Counted from the stretch's first letter, positions 12,501 to 26,590 are shown. The stretch: 64,000 nt of DNA from Ursus arctos (GCF_023065955.2 NW_026622952.1:35227813-35291812), one strand, 5' to 3'. The notes: generated from the letters alone by a model not told the origin. Numbers and translations: made by a program.

Positions 12501-13370
12501 TGATAAAAATAAAACCTTAGGAACGCACGGTGTGCTGATTCAGAATGTAATGATTGAAATAGGGGTCGGCATGAAAGGTACTTGTCTTCCCTTCATGAAG
12601 AAAGGGTTTTCTAGTTGAGTTAATAGCACTGAGAAAATACAGAACGGGCAATGTCTGCTTTCAAGAATAAACTTTGCAAGTCACTTCCGTTCTTCATACA
12701 AATTATTCTTTACTACTCGAACGTCATGTATACGAAGGACCCCTTCTCAGATCATTATGCTATGGAGTCGCCCTCGTGTGGTGTGATTTATACATTTGTG
12801 TGGTTCCAGTAGGTCAGATCCTTTTGTATTTGAAACTGTTTTGTTAAGACTGAATATATGGTGAGGTCGTGTGTCATGTCAATGTCCTAATGCTGGAATG
12901 GCCAACACTGCCTCTATCAATATCCCATGCTTCTCTTGGTGCCTCTGAATTGATAGCTTACCTCTCGGTGGCTGGTATCATGGCTTTGTTTTCCTCTCGT
13001 CCTCGTAGTACCCAGCCCAACACTAGGTGTAGAATAGGTACTGATCCATCTATCTTATCTAGTTAAAAAAAATTGGTGGGTTTTTCTTTGGAAAAGTTAC
13101 CCCTGACCTTAGACCCAGGGAATGGAAGGGGTCTGTGAAATCTGAACAATGTTGCCAATTGAATTTTCTTATCATCAACTCATGTTTCTCATCTTTACCC
13201 AGTTTCTCTGTCAATCAACATGAAAGTTTTATGTGCTTGAGATTTGAGATTTTAACAAAAAAGGACATACTGTGGTTGACTTGCAGTCAGAGCAATTATA
13301 CCATGTATGTGAATCTTTCAGTCACTCCTTACCCCTGTGAGCTTCAGCCTTTCCTTGGGGAGGTGGGAGG
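9541..13370. other. Long intronic stretch without recognised repeats or exons
   Basis: Nearly 4 kb that I cannot assign to any repeat family. The low repeat content is compatible with conserved noncoding sequence, but conservation cannot be judged from one sequence. Confidence 0.4.
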
Positions 13371-13379
13371 CGGGATAGT

Positions 13380-13590
13380 GGCAAGTGCATGGGTTTGGAT
13401 ACTGCACAGAGTGACACTTGAAGTCTTGGATGTCTTATTGCTGTGAGACACAGAACAAATTACTTAGTGTTAGCCCTTGAAGTGAGGGTTATTCCTTTAT
13501 TACAGGGCTGTATTAACCTAGGTAACTTATGCAGAGTACCAGGCATACAGTCCCTGCCATGTAGTAGATGCCCCATAAATGTTAGTATCG
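13380..13590 (+). repeat. MIR
   Basis: 'atgggtttggatactgcaca', gtgagacacagaaca and 'accaggcatacagtccctgc' up to cataaatgttag follow the MIR order over about 200 bp. Confidence 0.65.
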
Positions 13591-14934
13591 CTATGTCCTG
13601 TTTGCACTTAATTGCTACAATGGTCAGATTATTTTAACCTTCATGGGATTTCTTTCCTGCTGGGATAGAAGAATGATTTGTTCTTCAACTCAGCTAAGTT
13701 GTTCTAGAGGAATGTCTTTTGATATGATAAGAAAATTTTATCACTTGTATTTATGTAACATTAGCTTGGTTTTATATGCTTGAAAATAGGGATGTAATTG
13801 GTATCAACATATTTAGAGCATTTGAGGGTGATTATATCCCTATTTTCAAGCTGATGAAACCGAGGTTGTTACATAAATAAGGAGCCTCAGCCAGGAAGCG
13901 TATTCTGGTAGTCGTGCTGAGTGTGGGCGCGAGAAACAGCAGGAGGCTTTCCTGGTGGTCCGGAGAGGCCCAGACTGGCCAACAGCAAAGCAGAAGAAAG
14001 GGACCAGATTTAGAGACACCCGGTCAGGGAGTACACTGGCCGTATTGACTCTGGATTATGGGGAATGGATTCTGGATTATGGCTCGAGGTGGGTGGCATT
14101 ATCAGTGAGGAAAAGACAGGACTCTGACCTTCTCAGGTCACGTGTCTGCACCCACGATGCTGCTGTAATCCCAGCTAGGAGATCAGAGAGATTGCAGGGT
14201 TTACGGGAAGGATGAATTCCGTTTTGGACATGTTGAGTTTAAGGCACTGGGGACACATGTAGATGGAGTTGTCTGGTAAGGAGAGAAGAGGAAGGTGGGG
14301 CTGGAAGGCAGGGGAAGGTTTTAGGACCTGGGAGGGAGGTTTGGCCCCTCTCAGCTGTGTATACCAGAGGGTTACAACCGGGATAGTGGATGGGGAAGAG
14401 AAGAGGGCGAAGGTTGGAGCCATTGCAAGCACTCCTTTCTAGAACAGCCAGGGGAAACTCAGACCCTAGTTGTGAATTGAGAATCCAGATTGCCTTTTAA
14501 TGATTCACACATGACTCATTTCCCCAAAGAAATTGATAAGTCAACTGTTTTGGAACCAAAAAGCCAAATGCTGGAAAGAGCCACAGCCGTGTAATTCGGC
14601 CCTTCTGCATTTGACTGACAGACTGATGGGTGTCCCGCGTCAGTGGGAGACCTTGCGTTTTCATCACACCGCAACCTTCCCATGCTGCTCTTTCCCCAGA
14701 AGCTCGTCTCAGTGGCGGTTGTGTGGTCAGGCCAAACCACACAACGTACTCCAACTTTCGTGACATAAACGTGCTACAGATGGCTGTGGAAATGGAAGAA
14801 GACACCAAACACGAAACCAGAAATGTCGAATTAAAAATAGCTTTTAAATTGTTCTTTACTTTGTCAAGTTTTGCTTCAAACCTTTTTTTCTTTCCCTGGA
14901 TGTAGCTACATCAGTATCATAGCTGTTATGATGA

Positions 14935-15120
14935 TCTGTCATTGAAGCTGCTTATTGACTATGACCCCAAGCAAGTTACCAAATTCTCTTGGACTTCATC
15001 CAGCAAATGGAGATAATAATATCTATTTCATAATGTTCTGGTGACAAGTGAATGGAATGACATATGTAAAGCCCCCTTGGTAATGCTTGGTACATGTGGG
15101 AACTCAATAAATGTGGCTGT
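14935..15120 (+). repeat. MIR
   Basis: 'tgaccccaagcaagttacca', 'caaatggagataataatatc' and 'ggaactcaataaatgtggct' form a clear MIR order. Confidence 0.75.
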
Positions 15121-18100
15121 TGTTATCTCAGGAGGAGGGAAGGGAGAAATGTTCAGAGGCTCCGGGTAGGCATTATCAAGGAGAGGACAGTGGTTAAAGG
15201 TGACGGCGGTGTGTGCACCCAGGTGACAATGCTGGCGGTGGGTGGCATTACCAGAAGGGTAGATGGTGCAAGGGAGAGCAAGGGGAAATCTGAGTATATC
15301 TGGTGTCTTTCAAGGTGAGTGAGGATGGGTGGACGACACTAGCCACCCGAGCATGTTGTCCAGACCTGACAGTTGGATGTTCGGGACCCAAGGCATACCT
15401 AACCGAATTTGTTGAGTTCCCTATCCTCTAATTGTTTTGTTTGCTTTGTTTTTGTTTCCTGAAATCAGACATAGTACGATTGTAGGATATGGTGAAAATG
15501 GGGATACTAAGAAGGAAAGTCGTTACATTGTATTGGATTAAAAAGATCGTCACCTTTGGATTACAAACTAGATACTAGTGCCAAAAACTACAGAACATTA
15601 AAACTTATAAGCCAGGGGCTTAGTCATGTTAATCTTGGAGACAGAAATATGAGAGTCCTGTTTTTTTTAAAAGCAGGAGAAAACAAAGAAGAAGCAGACA
15701 AAGCTTAAGAAAAAATAATGAAGTGGTCCACTTAAAAAATTCGTTAGTACACACTGATTAAATAGCTAAAAACAATACCCTTCTTTAATCCAAAAGATAT
15801 CAGGGTCAGTAACACTTTTCTTTCCAAACTCTGGGCATCACCCGTGGATGGGGATGGTTTCAGGATGTGTGAGAATTATAGACCCCTGTGCCTCTCTACC
15901 TCCCACCCATCTGAAATCCAATTCCAGGGGTGACGTTTGGGTTTCAGCGACCAAAAGCATTTCAGTAAAGTCTGTGTGGACCAACATCACATCACCCCAT
16001 TTCAGTTCTAGCAAGTAAGTGCTTTTAAAAAAGCACCAACTGTTGTCAGCATAAAAGATCTTTTTTTTTAATCAAGTAGACTTATCTTGATGAAAACTTT
16101 TCTATGTTGTCCAATCTTTCCTTCTTTTCACTGGGGACTTTGCATTGTTCGCACAAACACAGATGTGGGGCCGGAATTTGGAAAGCTCTGGGTCCAACAG
16201 TCATCTTCGGGTTCCCAGGTGACCACCAGCCCGGACAGCTTGGGAGACAGAAATCCTGCCACTTCCACAGCTACAAACCAAGTGCTGAAAAGACAAGCAC
16301 TTCTTCCAGACCACGTTGTGTCCCCAAGCCAATTTACCAAAAGGAGCTTTGTTGCCAAGGGATTTTTTTTTTTTCTTGAGACTAGGTTGGGCTGGGGAGG
16401 GAGTGAGGATAGAAGGGATAAAGGGTAAGTCATATAACACAAGAAGGCTAAAACTTAAATACATACAATGATTAGGTAGTATGACTTTAAGACAGGCAAG
16501 AATTTGTTAGATTCTAGCGTAAAGGAATACTGGGTAGTATCGCGATGGGAATAATGTCTTTCTTCATCAGTCATAGGGTCTTCAAACTGGCATTTTATAG
16601 GGTATGGAACTTAAAAGAGCACAGTTTTGCCATTCTTATGAGCCTCAACTGCATTATTTCAAAAATTTGAATGTGGCAGAGATGCTGATTTTTTTAAGTT
16701 AGCAGAAAAATTTTACTCATCTGAACAAATCATTAAGAGTACGGCCTCCTTCATCAGTGTATGTGTTACTTCCAGAAAAAAACCCCAAACAAACCAAAAA
16801 GACAATAAAATTTAAAAACTTGAATTGGCAGTGATTTATCAGCAAGGAAAAGGCTCAAAGTTGAAACGTGGAAGCAAAACTGTGCTATGATTCTTTTCTT
16901 ATAAAAAAACTTAGAGATACCTTGGGTCGATAAATTTCATGAATTTAGAATTATTGCATAGGAACAGCTTACTATTCAGACACATTTGCTTTGTAAATTA
17001 GTTTGATTCTTATTTATTCCTGGTGTATTAACTCTGGTTTTATAATTTGCAGGGTTTTCAGTTTTTGGTTGTTAAACTTACTTACCTGCTGTTGTGGAAA
17101 CTCTTGATCTGGGTCTGGACATCTAAGCAAACCCGAGTGTGAGGGAGCTGGTCCGTCACCTTCCCCTCTCTGGACAGACTGTGAGGTGCAGCTCATTGCC
17201 CGACGGGAGAAAATACTTCTAGCATCTTGTCCGTTCTCTTGTTCTCTGTAGCCCGATGTGTGTGTGTTGGGGGGGGGGGGTTCAGCTGAATTTTCTGTCC
17301 TGAGTTTGAGTTAGAAACCAGATTTTACTTACTTTATAATTTGTCGTTGTTTCAAGAAACATTGGTATTGAGTGTAGTATTTCCGACCTCTCGGGTGGCC
17401 TTTGCTGTGTGAATACCTCTCAGAGATGTCCACACTGGTACCTTAGTTTCAGTGAGTTCGCAGCCATGGGATGGACACGAAAGCTGTGTTTTCTCAGTTG
17501 GGTGGGGAGCTCGGCTGGGCACCACACTGTGCAGAACAGACCCAGCACAGCTTGTAACTCTCTGAGGGGGAGGCCCCTGGGCCTTGTTCCCTGACCCAGG
17601 TCACATCATTGTTCCCCCTCCCCAGACCCTTGCTTAAGTGTACCCTTCACGTGTCATGGGGGAGTCATGCAGAAGGAAGGGCAGTCACCTCACAGCTGAA
17701 GGAACATGGGTGGCTTCCCACTAACAGCAGGGGTGCGTTCTGAAGCAGTTGGAGCTGAGTGGCCTTCTTCTCTCCCTCACTCTCTCCACCACCACAGTGC
17801 TGCTGCCAGTAGCCAGAATTAAAATCCTCGTTTGGGCTGAGTAGGAAAGTTTATCCATTAGACATAAACCTTTTCTAACAAATCTGCTCATGCTGCGGAT
17901 AGGACTTGCGGCCTTCACTCCGTGGTAGCGTAGAATTATAAATACACCTTGCCCACTCTTCGTGCTGCCCACTAGCGATTTCTGTTCAACAGACACATTC
18001 TGTCCTGTGATGACTAAACTGTCCCAGCTCTGTCACGCAGAATGGTATCTGCGGTGTGAACATTGTCTTCATAGAGCCCTTTCTAAGGTGCCACTAGGTA

Positions 18101-18940
18101 ATACCCTCCCAGCCAGAAGGCCATTGGAATTTGGGGGTAAAGTTACTTCTGGGTGGGACTATGTTGTTGGGGTGTAATGTTTGAGAGTTTTGCTTTTGTT
18201 GGAAGGTTTCGAGTCGGTAGAGTCCAGAGGCTAGTCATGCTCACGTACTGAACAAATTGAGTGACATGCCTCTGGGGGCCTCAAATGCCAAAAGTCTGGA
18301 GTAAAAGTAGGAGAACTGAACATACCTGAGTAAAAGTCTCCAGCCACGCTTGTTTCTCCCGCAGTGGTAACGGCCTCAACCACGGCGAAGGAGGGAGTCT
18401 TTGAAGCACCTACTACCATGCTGTGTGTAGTGTGGATAAAAGAGAGAGGGCCAAAGAGGGAAGCAAAGAACGCAATAATGACATTTGATGCTAATGATCT
18501 GGTTTGTGGGGAGTGTGGGTGCCTCACTGCTCCTGACCCATCTAACATTCATGACAAAGCTCATTAGTCCTTGTGCTGGAGGCTGGGCATGGGGAAGAAG
18601 AGAATGGCACTCATGTCAATCATGTTAGCTTCTCTGTGGTGACTCTAAAGAAAATATTGTGCTAAAGAGGCCAGGCCCACAAAGAAGGAAGTGAATCTTA
18701 GTTAACCATGTCTATCTATCATTATCACCGAGGTGGGAAAGGGAGGGGTGTTTGGTATGTGAGAAATAAATGAGCTGAAGTGAAATCTTTTTGCAGCTAA
18801 AATTAAACAATTTGAAAAACCATCTCAATTAAATACATCCTGAAATAAAAGTAAGTTTTTATAAAAGGAAAACTAAGACCAAAGTTAACATATTGGCTTT
18901 TGTTGTCAACAGTGCTTACTTATTTATGATTATGTTTATT
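15121..18940. other. Intronic sequence with no recognised feature
   Basis: Nothing beyond a 12-base G run at 17269-17280 preceded by (GT)n. I see no supported exon on either strand. Confidence 0.5.
17269..17280 (+). repeat. G12 homopolymer
   Basis: Twelve consecutive G, preceded by a short GT run. Confidence 0.97.
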
Positions 18941-18949
18941 TAAACAATA

Positions 18950-21690
18950 AAGAGAAGATTCCACTTGTGAGGAAGATAGATAAAATACTCCACCCTGTCT
19001 TTCCCACTGAATGTAGCTGTGAATTGCGTGCAGAAGACATTAAACTGCCACGTGAGGACTCTGAAAAGAAATGGTAGTAGCAGGCAAATTGGGAAGGAGA
19101 CCAGAATTTGAAGTACCACCAAACTGGTTGTGAGTTTCCTCTGTCTAGCCCCTCTGGTATCACATGGCATAGACTCAAAGGTGGCCCAAAACCCAGTAGG
19201 GCACACTAGTGTGGACAGAAAGATCTTGAAAAGAAGTCCTCACTTTCTGACTTGAAGAGCAGAAGAATGGACTCCTACATTCAGATGAGTGAGTGAAGTC
19301 ACTGTTTTGTTTCTTCTTTTTTCTTTCTCTCTGGTCCAACTTATAGTCATCCTACAGAGAGATAGCAGCAGTAGGGGCTGGGCAGTCATCTCAAACTGTA
19401 AAGATAGGGGAATCCTTCTCTCTGATGAGAGGAACCATGGTCGCAAGGGTGTAGGGTAAATTCCTATTACTTTTTTTCCGTCTCTCTGTCCTCCTACAAC
19501 TTAGCATCAGACTGACTGAGATAGTAGCTACAAGTACATGGTTGAGCAAGGAAACCAAAGCCTCAGCCTTCTGGCAGAAGGACCCCGGGGAACTAGAAAG
19601 TGTTGAGGAGATCACTGAGAGGAGGGAGCTCAAGACAATTGTCACATAAAATGTTGTACAAATTCCTGGGTCCACTTCTAAGCTGGGCATGTGTGCATCT
19701 GGACCCTAAGCAGCATCCTAAACATTTGGAGGTCTGACATGAACTAGACCATGACAAAATTCTCAGATTGACCACTGAATGGTATGCACAGGGGACAGAT
19801 CCAAATAGCATTGCAAAAGCTTTAACCACACTGACATTCAAATCATACCTGACAGGTGGTTTGGAAACTGCAGCCTGAATTTACCACATTGATCACATCC
19901 CTTAAAAAACAAAACAAAACAAAAATACCCCAAAACTTTTTCCTTAGGATTTAAAGACTCACACAACACAATAATTAACATTATTCAAAATTACTCAGTA
20001 TATGAAGAACCAGGATAATCTCCATTTGTTTGGTAAAGGGGAGTCAGCAGTTACGAGTGCTGAAGTGTCACATGTTGCAATTATTAGACAAAGACTTCAA
20101 CTATTAGAATTATGGTTCAAAAATTATGGATAAACACTCTTGAAAAAGAATAGGAAGGTAGAGTGGAAAGGGACAGAGGATATAATGTAGAATCAAATGT
20201 TTTAGAATTGAAATCTTAAAATAACCAAAATTAAAAATTTATGCATGGGCTTAATACAGAATGGAGCTAATCAAAGTCTGGACTTGAAGATTGATCAATG
20301 GGAGTTATTCAATCTCAACAACAGAGAATAAAAAATTGAAAGAAAAATAAACAGAATCTCAGGGGATGTGGGACAATACCAAAATGTCTAAAATTTTTGT
20401 CATCAAAGGTCTGGTGTGATCTGAAAAAATACTTGAAGAAATAATAGCTGAAAACTTTCTAAATTTGGTAAAAGACATAAACTTTCAGATTCAAGAAGCC
20501 CAGCATATTCTAAACAGGATAAACTCAAAGAAATCTATTCCCAGATACATCATAAATTGCTGAAGATTAAATAGGAAAAAAATCATGAACGCAGCTAGAG
20601 AAATACGATACATAACATAATAAAACAACAAGTAGAATGACTGCAGATTTTTCATTAGAAATGATGAAGGCCAAAATGAAGTGGAATGATATATTTTTAA
20701 AGATTAATTAATTTTTAGAGAGAGGGAGTGTGTGAGCATGAGTGGGGGGAGGGGTAGAGGGAGAGGAGCGAGAGAATCTCAAGCAGACTCCCCCGAGCAC
20801 AGAGCCTGTTGCAGGACTCAGTCTCATGACCCATAAGATCATGACCTGAGCTGAAATCAAAAGTTGGACACTTAACCAACTGAGCCACTGAGGCACCCCA
20901 TGGAACAATATTTTTTAAATATCCAGTGAATGTATCCTTCAGATATGAAGGTGAAATAATGATATTTTCAGATAAAAGAAAACAAAAAAAATTCACTGCC
21001 AGAGACCTGCTCTAAAAGAAATGCTGATGGACAGAAAATGCCAGAGGAAAACTTGGAACATCAGGAATGAAAGAAAAGCAACAATGATAAATATCCAGTT
21101 AAATATAATTAACTTTTTCTCTTAAGTTCTGTAAAATATGTGTAATGATGGAAAACAAGTATAAACAAATATAACAAATATATAAAAAAGGTGATGAACT
21201 TTTCAGTGTGTATAGATATAATGTAACAACTATAACATAAAAAGAGGAGAGTAAAGGGACCAATATGGTGGTAAGGTTTCTCACTTGAAGTGAAGTAAAA
21301 TATTAATTCTAAGCAGACTGAAAAGTTAAGCATATATACTGAAATGTTTAGAGGAACAACTAAAAACACTATACAAAGAAATTAATAAAAACTCAATAGG
21401 TAGATTAAAGTAGAGTAGTGAAAAATATTCGAATATTCCAAATGAAAATAAGAGGAAAACAGGAACAAAATGAGGGTGGAAGCATAAAAAGTGGTAGATC
21501 TAAATCCCAACATATAAACAAGTACATTAAATATAAATGGTTTAACATACCAAATAAACAACAGATTGTCAGAGTGAATTTTTTAGAAATGACCAAGGGA
21601 TATGTTGTCTACAAGTAATATATTTTAAATATAAGGATTATTATATCAAAGACCCAACATTTAAGGAGGTGTTAAGTTTAGTCACTCAAG
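18950..21690 (+). mobile_element. Old LINE (HAL1/L1-like), sense, degraded
   Basis: About 2.7 kb of A-rich sequence. The middle and 3' parts (for example 'tctaaaagaaatgctgatgg', 'aaaacttggaacatcaggaa') resemble HAL1 or old L1 ORF1 and 3' regions. Many stops. An older SINE is inserted at 20698-20900. Family is assigned from memory of consensus wording. Confidence 0.5.
20698..20900 (-). mobile_element. Older Can-SINE, antisense, inside a LINE
   Basis: The body runs from taaagattaattaa to gaggcacccc with the tRNA-like head at the right end. The flanks tggaatgatatatttt and tggaacaatattttt (20682-20697, 20901-20915) are an imperfect duplication, as expected for an older insertion. Confidence 0.88.
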
Positions 21691-22079
21691 TGAATAAGAA
21701 GTCAAGAAAGGGGTCTTGGGGAAACCCCAATGACCGGTTTGCTAGTAAGGAGGAAAGAAACAAAACGCACAGTGAAGAGGAACAGAAAGCTGTAGCAAAG
21801 CATCCCAGAAAAAGCCAGCTGGATTGGCAAAAGTGCAGAGTGTGTGTTGTGGAGAACCAAAGAGGAAAAGAAAATATCTGACATTGTCAGAAGGAGCAGA
21901 AGGCAATTAGAGAAAGCAAAGTGTAGGCTTTGTCAACACACAGACTTCAGAATTCCCCTTATGATAATCTAAAGAATGCTATGCATAAGGGAAGATTTTA
22001 TTTGCCCTTACAGTGGAAATCAGTATCTATGCAAATCTTGAAAGATGAAAGGAAGGCTTATAGTGATTCAGAACCAGTG

Positions 22080-22200
22080 CTTGTCCTGCTGTATTCTGAA
22101 TGGTGAGCTACCTGGAGGCAGGCTTTGTGTCTGTCTGGCTCTTTCTAGACCTGGAAGTGTAGTAGGCTTTCAATAAGTACTTGCTGAATTATTCATGAAT
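22080..22200 (+). repeat. Probable L2 3' fragment
   Basis: 'tacctggaggcaggctttgt', 'ctggaagtgtagtaggcttt' and caataagtacttgctgaa follow the L2 3'-end order. Confidence 0.45.
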
Positions 22201-22751
22201 AAAGTATCTCTAAGACCAATTTTTATCTAAGCCTGTTTCAATTATCTTCCCTGTCATAGGCCCAAGGTTCATTGGGAAAAAAATGTGTGAGGAAATGCAA
22301 CCAGGTCAGCGTCTCAAGGGTGACATTGGTAGTTAACTTAAGAAATTAACAAGATGTTGTCATACATTTGACAACTGAACAGTAAGATTCTGAACTGTAA
22401 AGGTAGAAAAGTATGCTTCAAATATTTGGGGAAGTTTTTATTTTTCTAAACAAAACTGATGCTCAAAGACCCCAGGTTCTTAACATCTTTAAGCCTCAGT
22501 TTAACCAGAAATTTGTGAATATCCATTCTCTGAATTTTCAAATTTAATTTAGATTTCCCTCCATCCTTTTTCTACAACAAAATCTGCCTGCTGTGTTACA
22601 TAAGTTATGATGTCCTATGCCATAAAGTAATTTGTTTAATATTTTTGTTTTTTGGTTTTGAAAGTTTTGTTGTAGTATGTCCTTAAATTAAAAAAAAATT
22701 TCCTAAGGAACTGGACATTTTGTTATTGAATAAATGTGATCTGTAAGTTCA

Positions 22752-22754
22752 AAA

Positions 22755-22793
<39 letters not shown>

Positions 22794-22794
22794 A
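22752..22794 (+). repeat. (AAAT)n microsatellite
   Basis: About ten AAAT units. No SINE body precedes it, so it may be a surviving retroelement tail. Confidence 0.95.
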
Positions 22795-22799
22795 ATGAT

Positions 22800-24235
22800 G
22801 TGACTAGGTTAAAAGTAAAAGCTAAAATGACATACCATGTAAACACTAATCAAAAGAAAGCTGGATTGGCCATATCAATGTCGAAAAGTACCAAGCAAGG
22901 GAAGTCATTTGGGATAAAGAGGATCACTGCACAAAAATGAATGGGTAAGTTCATAAAGATGACATAAAAAGTGGATGTACTTCTTCCACCATACACAAAA
23001 ATCAATTCAAAATGGAATTACGACTTAAATGTAAGACCCCAAACTACAGGACTTTAGAAGAAAACAGGCAGCTTCAGGACATGAGTCTTGGCAATTATTT
23101 TAATGATTTACATTGAATGATTTCAGTGACTTCAATGATTGTCATTAGATATGACACCAAAACCACAGACAACGAAAGCAAAATTAGGTAAGTTGGACTA
23201 AATCAAACTAAAAATTTCCACACAGCAACAAAATCAACAGAGTAAAAGAGCAACCTATGGAATGGAAGGAAATATTTAGACAACATATATTCAAGAAGAG
23301 GTTAATTTCTAAAATATATAAGGAACTCCTATAACTCAGTAGCAGAAACAAAAACAAAAAACTAAAAACCTGATTTAAAAATGGGCTAAAGACTTGAATA
23401 GACATTTCTCCAGAAGAAATATACAAGTAGCCAACAGGTATATGAAAAGATGCCAACATCACTAATCATTAAGGAAAGGCAAATCAAAACCACAGTGGGA
23501 TATCACCTCATACCTGTTAGGGTAGCTATTGTCAAAAAAACAAAAACAAAACCAAAAAAACAAGTGCTGGTGAGGTTGCGGAGAAATTGGAACTCTTGTA
23601 CACTGTCGGGGGGAATGCAGAATGGTGCGACCACTATAGAAAACAGTGTAAAATTTCCTCAAAAAAAATTAAAAATAGAATTACCATATGTTCCAGAAAT
23701 CCCACTTCTTATTTACTCAAAAGAATTGAAAGCAGGATCTTGAAGACGTATTAGCACTCCTGTGTTCCTTGCAACACGATAGACAAGATGTGGAACAAAC
23801 TAAATGTCCATCAACAGATGAATGGATAAGCAAAATGTCATACATACATACAATGGAGTATTATTCAGCCTTAAAAAAGAAATATATTCTACAATATACA
23901 ACAACATGGATAAACCTTGAGAATACTATACTAAGTGAAATAAGCCAGTCATAGAAGGACGAATACTGCAGGATTCTACTTAATATATCTAAAATAGGCA
24001 AACTCATAGAAGCAAAGAATAGAGAGGTGTTTGCCAGGGGCTGGGGGGGGAAGTGGGGAGTTGCTAATCGATGAAATATATGAAATTTTAGTTTTGTAAG
24101 ACGAATAAGTTCTAGTGATCTGATGTACAACATGTGCCTCTTAATAACAGTATTGTATTGTACACTGAAAAATCTGTTAAGAAGATAGATCTCCTGGTAA
24201 GTATTCTTACCAAAAAAAATCTGTCTTTTAAAAAG
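22800..24235 (+). mobile_element. Degraded L1: ORF2 3' part and 3' UTR, sense
   Basis: The translation near 23450-23743 contains the ORF2 C-terminal pattern ([30 protein letters not shown]). The piece near 23769-23954 gives the WISKMSYIHTMEYYSALKKK-type tail. Several frame breaks. A 3' UTR-like end follows to about 24235. Confidence 0.8.
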
Positions 24236-26330
24236 AACATAGTAAAACTATATGTACTTAATAACAGAGCTTTAAAGTACATGAGACAAGATAGGACTGA
24301 AAAGAGAAATAGATGATTATAGCTGGGGACTTCAACATGAGACCTGCAGTAATTGATAGAATTAAGTAGGTTGAAAACCAGTAAGAATATAGAAAAACTG
24401 AACAATACCATTAATCAACTAGATCCAAATGACACTTTGAAAACATTCCTCCTCAAAATAGCAGAACATGCATTCCTTTCAGATCCTCAGAGATCATTCA
24501 CAAAGATAGATGATATCCTGAAACATACACCTAAAAGCAGTTAAAAGAATTGAAATAATTCAAAGTGTGCTGTTTTACCATAATGGAATTTAGCTAGAAA
24601 TCAACAACAGAAAGGTAGCTGATAAATCCCCAAATACTAGGAAATTAAACAACTGCTTCGAAGTAATCCATGGATCAAAGAGGAAGTCCCAGGAAAAGTA
24701 GAAAGTATTTTGAGGTGAACAGAAATGAAAGTACAACATATCACAATTTATATGAAGCAATGAAAGAGGGCTTAGAGGGAAACATATAGATTAAGTGCTT
24801 ATGTTAGAAAAGAAAAGTTCTGTAATGAACCATCTAAGCTTTTGCCTAAGGGAACTAGAAAAAGAAGAGCAAAATAAATCCTAAGCAAGCAGAAAGAAAG
24901 AAAGAATAAAAAGTAGATGTCAAGGAATTTCAACACAAAGTTAATGGAGAAAGCCTATGAAGTCAAAAGTTGGTTCTTCAAAAATAGCAATAAAATCGAT
25001 AAACCTCTAGCCAAACTGACCAGGAAATAAGATATAAATTGAGAATATTAGGAGTGAAAGAGGGCATATCCCTACCGACCTCACAGACATTAAAAGTAAG
25101 TGAGTACCACAAACAGGTCCGTGCGCATAAAGTCAACAGTTTAGATGAAATGGACCAAATCCTAGAAAGAACATCCTATCAGAACTCACTCAAGAAGAAG
25201 TAGATTACCTGAATAGTTCCTTATCCTTTAAATGCATTTAACTGATAGTTAACATTTATCCCCCAAAAACCCAAAACCCAAAACTCCAGGTCCAGATAGT
25301 TTTCTACCAAACATTTATGGAAGAAATGCCACCAATTTGACATGAAAAGAGAAGAAGAGGCAACACTTCCCAACTCATTTTATGAAACCAGCGTTATCCT
25401 TATGCCACAACCAGACACAGATGATACAGTGAAACTACAGACTAATGTACCTCATAAACATAGACGCAGAAATCCTCCAAAAAATATTAGCAAATTGAAT
25501 CCAGCAATATACAGAAAGAATAATAAACCGTGACCCGGAATGCAGGGCTAATTCAGCGTTTGAAAACCAATCACTGTAATCCACCATATTAAAAAACTAA
25601 AGGAGAAAAAAAAAATCACATGATAATATCCATTGATTCAGAAGAAGCAGTTGACAAAATTCAACATATGCTAATGATAAAAGCTGTTCATCTGGGAATA
25701 GAAGACAACTTCCTTAACCTGATAAAGAACATCTATAAAACTCTGCTGCTGACATCATATTTAATAGAAAAAAAAAACCTGAATGATTTCCCCTTAACAC
25801 TGGGAACAAAACAAGGATGTCCACTGTCATCATTCCTATTCAGCATCATGCTAGAATTCCTAAAAAACATTCCTGTGTAAAAAGGAACTAAAAGATTTAC
25901 AAGTTATAATAAAACTGTTCCTATTTGCAGACAACATGATTGACCGTGTAGAAAAATCTCAAGAAATCTATGAAAAAGCTCCTAGAAGTACATGGCTCAT
26001 TGGATTGCAAAATTACATAGCCAATCCAGAAAATAGTTTAGTAGTTTCCGATAAAGGTAAACACACTCTTACCATATGACCCAGCGACCCCGTTCCTCCT
26101 ACCTGCAACAACACGGACACATCACTTGTTTCCGGAGTTAGGAGTGCGTAAGGAGCAGGTCGAAGGTGTTCTGGACGGGGAGGGGATGATGGAATTGTTC
26201 TGTGTCTGACTCATCCTGATCGTGGTGGTAACTACGCAAGTCTACAGATGGGTTAAAACCCATAGATGTTGAACATTAAGAATGTCCTTGATGTTGGTAT
26301 GTTAATTTAAAAAATTACACCAAAAAATTA
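24236..26330 (+). mobile_element. Degraded, internally deleted L1: ORF2 RT region joined to a 3' end
   Basis: 25342-25880 reads as reverse-transcriptase parts (SIDSEEAVDKIQHMLMIKAV; LGTKQGCPLSSFLFSIMLEF), and then cagacaacatgatt, where the FADD box has become FADN. From about 26057 the text jumps to the ORF2 C-terminus and 3' UTR pattern. The middle of ORF2 is missing. It is nonfunctional. Confidence 0.75.
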
Positions 26331-26395
26331 CAGGCTTTCGTGGTAAAAGGGAATGGTATCTGATATTCTTGTGAGTGCTTATTGATTAACTAGAT

Positions 26396-26590
26396 CAGTA
26401 TTGTCCAACAGAACTTTCTGAGATGACGGAAATGTTCTATATATGCCATGCTCACTATGGTGAATACTAGCCCCGTGTTAGCTAACGAGCACTTGAGATA
26501 GAGGAACTAAAATTGAAATTTATTCAATTCAAATTAACTTAAAGGTAAAAAAAATAAGCATAGCTAGTAGCTACTGTATTGAACAGAGCA
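26396..26590 (+). mobile_element. Old nonautonomous hAT-type MER element
   Basis: 'cagtattgtccaacagaact' at the left and ctgtattgaacagagcac at the right resemble the ends of a short mammalian MER DNA transposon. The exact family is not assigned. Confidence 0.5.

Noticed and set aside
22752..22794. Regular short tandem units as a CRISPR-like array
   Set aside because: Simple AAAT microsatellite without spacers; the genome is mammalian.
25620..25880. Reverse-transcriptase-like frame as a retron or other novel RT system
   Set aside because: The wording is that of mammalian L1 ORF2, and it is broken and flanked by other L1 parts.
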